64,000 nucleotides of DNA, taken from positions 21,894-85,893 of the forward strand of contig BCHH01000011.1 in the NCBI GenBank assembly GCA_001599595.1, read 5' to 3'. Of this stretch, positions 51,932 through 61,256 are shown piece by piece. Positions within the stretch are counted from its first letter, which is position 1. The number at the start of each line of letters is the position of its first letter. Made by a program: the position numbers and the translations under genes. The notes under the pieces are model-generated. The model was not told the origin of the DNA, did no database searches, and saw only the letters and a list, made by a program, of their open reading frames with translations. Origin of the DNA: Beverwykella pulmonaria. Its lineage: Eukaryota > Ascomycota > Dothideomycetes > Pleosporales > Melanommataceae.

Positions 51932-52926
51932 CTATCTGCGCGAAGTAGAACCGAAGCCAGTGCTCTCGTGCCGCGTAGATGAATAATTCGAGGATCTCGA
52001 CGACCCAGACGACGATCGAGAGCTTCCCTCGCCATTGTTGTTCCATCCCCAACCAGAGTTGTTGTTGCTGGTTCTGTTACCTGCACGTCCAGCAGCGTAT
52101 CCAGCAGCAGCTCCTCCCATTGCACCAGTCCAGAAGCCCGGTCTCCATCCCTCCGTAGCACCGTAACTCGGTCTCGGCTTCGGAGTCTGATAACTGTACG
52201 GTGGAGGGGGGTCGTTATCATCACCTCCCCATCCGCCCCATCCACCACCACCGCCTCCTCCCCCCCATCCTGGACGGCCGCCTGCTCCTCCAGCAGCGCC
52301 TTGTCTGGTCGCCCACCCTGCAAACGCCGAATACACAATCCAAAGCGCAACCCCAATAAAGACGCACCAAAACACCGCGCTCGCGATCCTCTCCGCCTTC
52401 GTCGTTGGATAATGCACGCCATCATCATCCCCATAATGCGGTCTCTTCTTCCCCGGATACTTCTCCTCCCCCTTGTCCGTGAGCACGAGCCTGTATTCTA
52501 CCCCACAGCTTCCTTTGAGCACGTATGGGTCATCAGGCGAATCGTAGCCCTCGCAGATTACGTCCGTAGAGCCGAGCTTGAATTCTTCCGGGAGAGAGGC
52601 AGTGCATGTCCATTGGATGTCTTCTTTGTCGTAGTCGTGGCCCGCGTTCTTGCAGCGCATGACGTCGACTTCGTAGAGGCCGCGCGCGGAGCCGCCGATG
52701 CAATTTAGCTATTCTAAGGTTTTAGCTGGATGTTCGATAGGTGGGGCACGGGAGAGAGGGGTGAAATGTGTACCTGAGGCATAGCGGGAACCCGCCGGTG
52801 CGATGTCATTTGCCCCGAGCGCAGAGTGAGGCTTTGCACATTGGAGAGTTTTATCTTCTGGCCGGAGCCCAGGGCGAGGGCCGAGGTGGCCAGCAAGGCT
52901 GGGTAGAGAAAGGTGAGGTAGTGCAT
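51932..52926 (-). CDS. SARAF-like store-operated calcium entry regulator
   Basis: Exons 52926-52774 and 52708-51932 on the minus strand with a 65-bp intron (GTACAC donor, GAATAG acceptor), 309 aa. A signal peptide (MHYLTFLYPALLATSALALG) is followed by the SARAF/TMEM66 lumenal domain with its Cys/Trp pattern: LTLRSGQMTSHRRVPAMPQL, then CIGGSARGLYEVDVMRCKNA, DIQWTCTASLPEEFKLGSTD and SCGVEYRLVL. One transmembrane helix (IASAVFWCVFIGVALWIVYSAF) is at about residues 160-182. The cytosolic tail is Gly/Trp-, Pro/Tyr- and Ser/Asn-rich. In animals SARAF sits in the ER and slows store-operated Ca2+ entry; fungi carry the family although STIM/Orai are absent, so the partner here is unknown. Tandem pieces of the Gly tail are low complexity. 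Start and frame are well supported. Confidence 0.9.
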
Positions 52927-53198
52927 TGTTGGCGTTGGGAGTCGTGTGTGAGCGGAGAGATCAGGTTCTAGGGGGAGTTGTATGTACGCATATCCCGTGG
53001 GTGGCAATAGAGGACACGGTGTTGTGAAGTGGAGTGAAGTGACCTGGCCGCCATGCAGCTCAGTGTGAAAGCAGGCATGGCGCTCGTCATGGCGCCACTC
53101 GAGGTGGCTGTAACATATATCCACAAAGGGCTAGTGCGGGAATTCAATACATGGGTCTTGAACCTCAGCGTCTTGAGTACAACGACTGCACGCTAACA

Positions 53199-54967
53199 AT
53201 GAAGCAACGAATAACCTATCTTGTTCAAAATCCCGATGTCTTCAGCCCAGAGCAGTTGGCTGTTAATGGCAGATCTTTGACGCTGGATAAAGTCGTTGCG
53301 GCGAAGGAACATCGTGTTACTTTTGGCTTGAGCGAGTTGCCTCGGGAGGTATGTTGATATCCATGACTTGAGAGCTTACTCTGCCACTGCCTTGTATGTT
53401 AATGCATTAGGGCTAACCGCATGTAGTTGAGCAAAGCGTTCGAACAATGGCATGAGCTACACATTCGATGGGCGTCCGAGAAAGCGTACACGGCGGTACC
53501 GCCGTTCACGTCACGTGTATCCCCTGGACTGCATGCTTTCTTCACGCCTATCAAGGAGCGATCTGAGTCAGTCCCCTCCGTCGAAATTATAGACCAGTAC
53601 TTCTCTTCTAACATGGTTCGTTATGTAGGGGCCCGCTCTGCCCTCTCCTCCAAGAGGTCTTCGGCCACGCCCTCAAATGCCAGAACTCCAATGTACCCAT
53701 ATCTCCCCTCTCCTTCTCCCCTCTCCTCACTAACCCTGTACCAGGAAACATTCATCAAGCTCCCCATCTTGTCAGAGCGTTTTTCAATGTCCTCGTCCAG
53801 CCAATACTACGCCCATGTTCCCACGCTCTCAAATCTAGTATCCTACATCCAATCCAAACTCTGCGCACCCTCATCACCGTCTTGCAAAGACGCCGCTTCA
53901 TCTCTCCTCTCAGCGTCGTACGTAGACATTGACTACGATACTATCTCGCATGCGGTGATTGTTAATGCCTATTGGGCGGACGCACCAACCGGCGACAAAA
54001 GCTGGAGCGAGACGATATCGCAGTCTGGGAACGAGGAGACCATCGAGGTGGGCGTCTTGATCCACGAACCGAACCCCGATCCGGAGGACATTGGATTCGG
54101 GGGCTTTCTCACTGTTCTGGGAGAAGATAGCAAACCAAGTACGTTCCCCTTCCCCTCCCGTCCGCACACGCAGCTAATTTCATTTCCCAAGAACCAACAC
54201 GTTTCCAAACCCCAGCCCGACACTACCCCCTCCCCTCCACCTCTCTCCTAACCTACAAAGCCCACTTCTCTACTCCCACCGGCCTCCACCCCACCCTCCA
54301 CCTCACCCTCCCGACATCCCAGCTTGTCCCACCCGCACCAACATGCAAACTCCACACCCATCTCACGCTCCCCTCCACCCTCATCCTTGACAAATACCAA
54401 TTCACCGACCCCATTTTCCTGCGCTCCTCCAACATCATCGCACTGCGCTCCATATCCGGCGCGACCGACCTCGAAGCGCCGGACTGGGTAATCCCACAAT
54501 GGGGCTCCACGGCTCTCTTCTCTCTTGCCACCCCCACCTCCCCTTCCTCCCTTAGCTCGGAATGGCAGATTTCAATCCCGCTGCACCTGCGCTATCTCCC
54601 CGCCTCTAGCACCCCCCACACATCCATCCCTGTCCCCTGGCCGGTGGTATTCTGGGCGTGCAGGGCCGAGGAAGGCGCGAAGATGTCGGCGAATCCGTTT
54701 GATCGACTGCATTTGGGGTACGAAGCGCTGTTCGGCCCAAAGACAAGATTCATGCATGTGCCGCCTAGCAATGGGACGGCGAAGGGACTGGTGGAGTGGA
54801 TTGAGGTCCCGGTGCTGGATTTGGGGAGTAAGAGTGCGGCGTGGGTGGAGGGGGGGACGGTAGGGGTCGTGTTGGCCGCGTTTTTGGGCCTCTGTTGGGT
54901 GCTATTTTCGGGATGGAGGGGCAGTGGGAAGGTAGAGAAGAAGGGAGAGGGGAAGAAGAAACAATGA
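53199..54967 (+). CDS. PBN1: PBN1/PIG-X, GPI mannosyltransferase I subunit
   Basis: Exons 53199-53348, 53427-54138 and 54192-54967 (introns 78 and 53 bp), 545 aa. The start is set at MKQRITYLVQNPDVFSPEQL, which matches the PBN1 opening better than the upstream ATG at 53151. The C-terminal half holds the PIG-X/PBN1 lumenal domain: a beta-rich segment KAHFSTPTGLHPTLHLTLP, then FLRSSNIIALRSISGATDLE, WPVVFWACRA and NPFDRLHLGYEALFG. One transmembrane helix (TVGVVLAAFLGLCWVLFSGW) lies near the C-terminus and is followed by a Lys-rich cytosolic end. PBN1 partners the catalytic subunit Gpi14/PIG-M to add the first mannose of the GPI anchor in the ER lumen, and in yeast it also helps protease B maturation. 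The gene is divergent from the SARAF-like gene (273 bp between starts). Confidence 0.88.
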
Positions 54968-55603
54968 AAGAGGGAGGCTGTTGATGAGGATTAGGAGGTG
55001 TATAGAATGAACAAACGTTTGATAAGAGCGAGCGTTTTTATGGATCAGGAGCTGAGGTGCTAGTTCATATATCAGAGAGTGTCGATGCGATGGAGAGCCA
55101 GAATCGTTGGATGCTCTTAGCCTTCTGCGAATGGGCCCGACCGCATCCTCGTTAAGAGTAATAGCGTGCATGCATGCCTGATTTGTTGGAAGCTGCACTT
55201 CTGTATATGTACAGTTAGAGAAGAGAGGAAAGAGCAATCGTCATCAGTCTCGCCGGCAGTGATCTGCTATTGGTTCCAGAAAACTTCCAAGTCAAGAGAC
55301 GATGAATGAAGGGCATATGTTTATCATCTCACGCTATCCAAAATGAAGGTGTGCTGTGTATCCTAACGTAAACGTACAGTGGGCGCTTTACTCTCGTTTA
55401 CTAAGCCCCCATATACCCCCAGCTTCACGCTAGAAGATTACTTTACATCCGGCCAATGCTCGGGTAGATCGCTATAAAACCATGCCGGTCCGCGCCAGAT
55501 GTCGCATTTGACTCCTTCACCCATCCTATAGGTTCCCATAAATACATATAGCTTCGTGCCAGAATATAAGCCAGCAAACCCAAAGAAACCTGAGCCTGTT
55601 CTT
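54968..55603. other. Intergenic between convergent PBN1 and AOS1
   Basis: About 640 bp of 3' flanks. A frame at 54902-55237 (minus) has no family features. Confidence 0.5.
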
Positions 55604-56962
55604 TCACAGCACCAAAACGGTCGCGCCAGCAGGAACGGGCGGAATAGCAGATAGAACCTTGTCCGAGAATTGAGAAGAATGCAGCGCATAGATGGGGCCC
55701 ACGCTTTCCTCGCCGTCGAACAGCATGAGATTCTGAATTGGCTGTTCCCGCTTGCCCAGCACATTGATGACATCCTGCGCGAGCTGGCCGCCTAGGAAAG
55801 CCGTCACGGGCGCCAACTCGCTGCCGAGATTCTGCAGGAAGCTGCGCAGGAACTCGGCCTTGAGCGTGTCGGCGGGGAGGCCGAGCTCGGCGTGCTTTTC
55901 CGTTGCGAGTTGGGTAAAGAGCTGCAGGTCAGCGTGGGCGTGGGACGGGAGGACACCTAGGCCCTTTCGTTGGTATTCCCACAGCGCACGCACACATGTC
56001 AACAGCGGATGCACCTTGCGTAACTTGCGCGTGTTGTTCTGCATGTCTGGCGGCAGGGGAGAGGTGTTGGCCAGCAGCAACGGAGTGTAGAGCTCGCGCT
56101 TCGTGACCATCTCAATGGCCTTGCCGTTCTCCTTCTTGGTTGCCGTTCCGATGACGGACCGTGTCGTGGTCTCGGCAGCGAGGCGTGTGGGCCGGTTGGA
56201 CTTCTCGCGCTCGACGACAAAATCGTGGCTTATGAGGTTGGCGAATATGAAGCCGTAGAAGCCGTGGGACGCGCCGGCGTAGAAGGGGCGTTTGGCGAGG
56301 GTGGCGCCTGAGTCGAGCATGCTGAGGGCTACGAAGTCCAGGTCCGTAGCGATGATGACGTCGTATGCGGCGTAGAAGTTCACGTCCTGCTCTGCGCGCA
56401 CGTCTCGCGTGAGGACATTGACCTTGACGCGGGGGTTGAGTTTCCGGATCTGCGGTGCTGCTGCTTCGGCGCGCTGGCGGGTGTCAAAAGAGTTGGGCAT
56501 TCTCAATTGGGCGAACGACTCACGTTCTTGCCTATGTCGGCGTCGGTGACGAAGAACTGCGCGCCCAGGTCCTCTTCCGTAACCGTCTCATGGTCGGCCA
56601 ATGTGATGGATCCTATTCCGGCGAGGACCAAGTTCTTGGCGACTTCGTTGGCGAGGGCGCGGATGGAGATGAGGAGGATGTTGGCGGTGCGAATTCTGTC
56701 CAGGTGTTAGGGGCTTCGCGTGTCGCGACGGTGGTGGAAGGCTCACTTTTCCTGCGCTTGAACTCCCCACAGGCGGATTTGGCGGTCGTAGAGGGCGATC
56801 TCATCTACGGAAATATTAGCCACGGTCACGATGGCGTGGGAGAGGGCGCGTACCTGCAGAAATGGTCTCGGCCTGCGCAATTGCGGCAACCGTCTCCCCA
56901 GCTGCGTCCTCAGAGGGGAAGGCGGTGCCGTTGGTGCATTCTGGAGCGGAAGCGGAGGCCAT
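55604..56962 (-). CDS. AOS1: AOS1, SUMO-activating enzyme E1 subunit 1
   Basis: Minus-strand exons 56962-56854, 56804-56747, 56695-56524 and 56473-55604 (introns 49, 51 and 50 bp) give 402 aa in one frame. Opening region then DEIALYDRQIRLWGVQAQEK, IRTANILLISIRALANEVAK and TLADHETVTEEDLGAQFF, which match the adenylation-domain half of SAE1/AOS1. The next intron removal yields DIGKNRAEAAAPQI, as in the family (GxNRAEA). Later: FYGFIFANLISHDFVVE and the C-terminal PVTAFLGGQLAQDVINVLGK with NLMLFDGEE. Aos1 pairs with Uba2 in the nucleus to adenylate SUMO; it lacks the catalytic Cys by design, which sits in Uba2. The gene shares a 469-bp divergent promoter with the next one. Confidence 0.93.
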
Positions 56963-57431
56963 GGCTGCGGTGTCTGCTGTGTCTGTTGTGTCTGCTGGCA
57001 GAGGGGCTGGCGGCTGGATGGGAGCACGGCGTTGTATCGGCAGCGCCGTGCTTGCGGAGGTGAATGTGCAGACGGGCCGAGAGGATCAAAGCTGCCTTCA
57101 CCTGGCCCTGTCGTATGCGGCGGGCGGCAGTGAACACGCTCAATTGGTGCCTGGCGTCCCCGGAGCCGGTTTGGAGCCGCATCGCTGGCCCGAGCGCCGC
57201 CCGAGAGCCACGCGGGGGTGGCTTCACCGCGTGAGCTGCTGGCCTTGTCGTCAACCGACCGGCCAACCAACCATCCTCAACAGCCCTCGCCGTCGACATC
57301 CCAAAGGAGAGAGTCACGCCTCACTGCGCATCCTGCACCCTTCACCGCCCGACCATCGCACAGCGCAACAACGAACACGCATTGCCGCCAGCACGTTTGC
57401 AGGAACCCGCCCATGGGAGCAAGCGTCACCC
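56963..57431. promoter_or_regulatory. Divergent promoter between AOS1 and a conserved gene
   Basis: 469 bp separate the AOS1 start (minus, 56962) and the plus-strand start at 57432. The segment is GC-rich and without TATA box, as usual for housekeeping fungal promoters. The plus-strand reading frame stays open through it, so the downstream protein might start earlier. Confidence 0.5.
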
Positions 57432-59288
57432 ATGCCTAGACCGCCCTCACCACCTCCGCCCGCAAGCTTCCCCGTCATGTCGGGCAACTTCGACTTCCCC
57501 CATGCTTCCTCTGTCTCGCCACCGCCGCCCGCTGGCCGACTACGAAGCACCGGCACCGGCACCAGCTCCTCGCGGAGCCCGCTCCTACGTTCACTCTCCC
57601 GTCGCCAGCAGGACCTCGCCGCCGCTGCTCCGGCTGCCGCCGAGCGCAGCGACTCGGCCATGCCTCCTATACCTCGACATCCCCGAGTGGATCCTGCCAG
57701 GCGCCGCCAGATGCGACGACCTCTGCCAACCGAGCGTGAGGTGCGAGAAGCCTCTGGCCTCCTCTCCCGGAGGCCGCCTCCTCCGTCGTCAGCAGTCAAT
57801 CGCCCGCGCGCCACGCCGAGCGAACGCTACCTTCGCCGCTCCCACGCCCGCATACGCGACATGTCCGCTGATTTCGATGCCGTCGATCTGCTCGACTCGC
57901 TGAGCGATATCCCAGTCGTGAATCCGTTTACCATTACCAGCTCAAGTCGCCCTCGCAGCCCCACGGGGGACGTAGACGGACAGCACAGGCAGGCAAAGAG
58001 GAGGAAGCTTGAACACGAAGCCGAGAGTCCCCCGGCATACGATGGCTTCCGATATGGCTACAGAGGCCAAGTCGTGTCCGGCCGCCTTAAGATGGAGATT
58101 GTGAGCTGCGATGGCGGTGAGTACGACAAATACCACTCGTCGGGGCTGTACAGGATCCAGAACGTCCTCAAGAACGATAAGAGCGTGTATTGCAGCGAAA
58201 GATCACGCTGCAATCTGCTTCTCAAGCATATTGGAGAAGCTCCTTTTGCCCTAGAAAAAGTCGTCATCAAAGCCCCCGACAGGGGGTTCACGGCTCCTAT
58301 ACAAGAAGGCTTAGTCTTTGTATCCATGTCTCCCGATGAGCTCCTCTCCGGCACCGCAGGCTACAAGATCGAATACAGCTCGTCTCCTCGCTCGTCTCCT
58401 ACTCCGAGCTCCCTCGGCGATCAACCAATGTCTTTCCAGGAAGCCATTGATGACCCCTATGTGTGGGAAAATTCCCACCAAGGAATGCAAGAGATGGAGG
58501 AACGGATGGAGCGGATGGAGCGTGCCAGGGGACGAGCGCATGTGAATCGACGTTACGAAGAGCAGCGACATATCGGCAATCAAGATGACGTGGCCGAGAA
58601 CTGCGACTATCCTGCGGAAGAGCAGCCTTATACCGCCGCAGGCATCTCTGCTCCCACGCCGCCTCCTTTTACGATCACAACTGAGAGCGATCCTGAGTCT
58701 GAAGAAACCGAAGAGCTACCAAGTGCTGCAATCATGGCTGATCGCCTCCGTCGCGAGAGCCGCTGGCGCCCAGACAGCGATGATGACGACGACAGCCTCC
58801 TATATCGTTTCCCCCCTCCTCGGCGATCATACGCATTAGATTCGCTAGAAAACTTTGGGGAACGGCGTTGGAGAAGCGATCGTCTGGATCCAATCCGGGC
58901 TACTCGACTCCGCGGCCCGAGTCGGATCGAACCGACAACGGATAACGTGTCTGAGTCTGAAGGCTTGATTGCGCCGCACGCGCGGTTCTTCATTGCTAAA
59001 CACAAGAACAAAATCACAATCAAATTCCATCCAGCAGTGTAAGTGCCTTGCCGTCATGTATTTATTGGAGGCTCGTGTATGCAGTAGTATATTGCAGACT
59101 CTAGCTGATCCTTTCGCCCTCCTGCTGACATCAAGTAATCGAGAAGCTGACTGTACATAACTAGGTCCGGGAAGTATGTCCTCCTGAAGCTTTGGAGTCC
59201 AACCCATGATGGCAATATCGATATCGAAAACGTTCAATTCCATGGCTACTCGGGTCCTCGATTCTTCCCAGCGATGCAGCCGCGTTGA
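57432..59288 (+). CDS. Conserved hypothetical protein with split beta-rich domain
   Basis: Exons 57432-59038 and 59165-59288 (126-bp intron, GTAAGT to ACTAG) give 576 aa. The frame is open further upstream, and I take MPRPPSPPPPASFPV as the start because AOS1 lies behind it. The N-terminal 190 residues are Pro/Arg/Ser-rich and probably disordered, with the basic RQAKRRKLEHE patch, a possible nuclear signal. A compact block follows (about 200-325: GRLKMEIVSCDGGEYDKYHS, SGLYRIQNVLKNDKSVYCSE, APFALEKVVIKAPDRGFTAP), then a charged low-complexity insert, and a C-terminal piece (ARFFIAKHKNKITIKFHPAV, SGKYVLLKLWSPTHDGNIDI, NVQFHGYSGPRFFP). The two blocks resemble halves of a galactose-binding-like (discoidin/APC10-type) sandwich, but I do not recognise a named family. 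A nuclear role is possible. Confidence 0.72.
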
Positions 59289-61256
59289 TCAGCCTGATCG
59301 ATCGCACTCCCCTACGCATCGAAGGTGCTGATGGCGGATGCAACCGTACAACATAGACCTCTATCAATTCCTTTGACCTCTGGCCAGATTGAAGAGGCGT
59401 GGCGGGCAGTTACATTTTTCCATACCTTTGTTTTCTTGTTGATAATTTGGATAACTTGATGATGCGATCGGTGGTGGGCATGGCACGGCGCTGCCGCCCT
59501 GGCTCTGGATCTTTGGGCGTTGAGGAATATCTACTGGAGTAGCATGGCGATGGCATTGGATGGCATTGCCTCCCGCCTGAGCTCGTAAAGGGTTGATCTG
59601 AGGTTCGATACGCTCACGAATCCCCCGTTCATGATTTGGACGTAGTCAGTACATAGCTCGAATGTATCGAACTACGAGCCCCCAACTATTCATCACCGTC
59701 GCGACTTTCTCGGCATCAAAACTCCCATCATGTCCAGGTAAGTAATTCGCACTCGTGCTCATTTCTGTTCATCAACTTCAACGATCGACCACACGTTTCA
59801 GCAACTACACCGCCATGGCTTCTTCATTTCTTTCCCCTATGCTCATCCCTCCTTTCTCCCACCCCCGGCCCGCATAAAACCCTGTATTCTCGTTCACACC
59901 GACCACGACGCCCGGGTTCCGTGCTCTCACCGATCAGGACACCGCTACAGTAGTGTAGCGCCCTTCGTATCCGCGGTGGCGTGTATATGCGATTACTCAG
60001 CACGCAATGCGGGCCGTATATATAACATGCCTACGCGATGTTTGCTTTTTTGCGGAGGTGAGGATTTTCTGTAAGCAAATGTGTGGACGTGCTTACTACC
60101 TCTCAGCTCCCCAGGAATTCACAATCCCACAAGAGCGGGGAGAAAGCAATAGCAGGGATCTCAGCCTCTTGTCTGGTCTTGACCGCGTTAGCTGAGCGCC
60201 TCAAATGTTTCAGCAAGAAAAATGAGCTGGCTGTGGAGGACTACGAGCCGGCCATTGCTATTTCGACTGGCGCGTCTGTCGTCAACCGCCAACACATACA
60301 TACATACATACACCAAACATAAGAAAAAGCAATGGCCTAGCTTGCATGCGGCCAGCCCCGTGTCCGTCCGGAACCCTCCTCGCCACCTTCCCGTCGTGCC
60401 CGTCTGCAGCTCTCCCGCCCAGCCACAAGCGACTCACATATCGCGCACATGCAGACTGCATACAGCCAACAGCGATCGACGGCCCGCGACCTGAGAGCGA
60501 AAAGCTGAGAATCTGACCAAAAAAGTGAACCCGACATCCGCGCCCCACCTGTCTATACTCATACGCCCGATCGCAGCGTCCTTGCCTGCGTGATTTGCCG
60601 GTATGGACAAGGGTCTGGAGATCTGAGATGCGATCGAGGCGGGACGGTGAGATGAGATGGGGGAGATGAGTTTGTATGTGCGTCGCTCGATTTGCTAGAT
60701 GTGCATGCTGTGGATGGAGATGGGAAAGGGAGGCATAGGCGAGGGAAGTGAAAGTGCTTTCAGCACCAGAATTTTCGGAGGGTGAGTGCATCGTTGGATA
60801 CGGAGAAGCCTCAGCCCGCCAGGAGAGGTGTTGTGAAGTTCCCCTATATTTGATACAGGGAGTCACCGGAGGGAACATTGAATGAGGGGAGCTCGTGCTA
60901 TCCATATTTGGAAACTTGGGAATATCGGCGACATATCGATATCAACGAACAAGATATTGAAGGTGCTATTTGACATATGTTTTTCATTTCCATCTCGTCG
61001 CAGAGATGCCATTCATATTGTACATGCACATGTAGTATCCACTGTGGCAACGTCTCCACCTCTTTTGCCATACCATGCCATACCATGCACGCTCTTCCTT
61101 ATATGAAGAGCCGAAAAGAAAATCGGGGGTATCATGATCCAGACCGCCATAAAAACCACGAACTCCCACGCTATGCAGACAGATCCGATTCCCTTTTTGC
61201 CCGACTGAAAATGATAACACTAAAATGTTGGTGGTGGTACTTCCTATGACACCAGT
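59289..61256. other. Long intergenic interval between the 576-aa gene and SAC3
   Basis: About 2 kb. A 207-codon minus-strand frame (60282-60905) is compositionally odd and lacks domain features. A (CATA)n tract lies near 60294-60311. The only splice-supported item is the tiny ORF listed at 59730. Confidence 0.45.
59730..59877 (+). CDS. Candidate 27-codon spliced micro-ORF
   Basis: ATG at 59730 with exon 59730-59737, a textbook intron 59738-59801 (GTAAGT donor, CGTTTCAG acceptor) and exon 59802-59877 ending TAA. It would encode MSSNYTAMASSFLSPMLIPP plus seven residues. The splice consensus is very good; the peptide matches nothing I know. It might be a leader of a transcript instead. Confidence 0.25.

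Noticed and set aside
51901..52434. 177-codon minus-strand frame overlapping SARAF
   Set aside because: It is another frame of the Gly-rich SARAF tail. The SARAF frame has signal peptide, Cys pattern and membrane helix.
57314..57814. 166-codon minus-strand frame
   Set aside because: It is the reverse reading of the Pro/Arg-rich N-terminus of the 576-aa gene.
60282..60905. 207-codon minus-strand frame
   Set aside because: Composition follows CATA-type repeats and GC-rich intergenic DNA, and no domain or splice pattern is seen.
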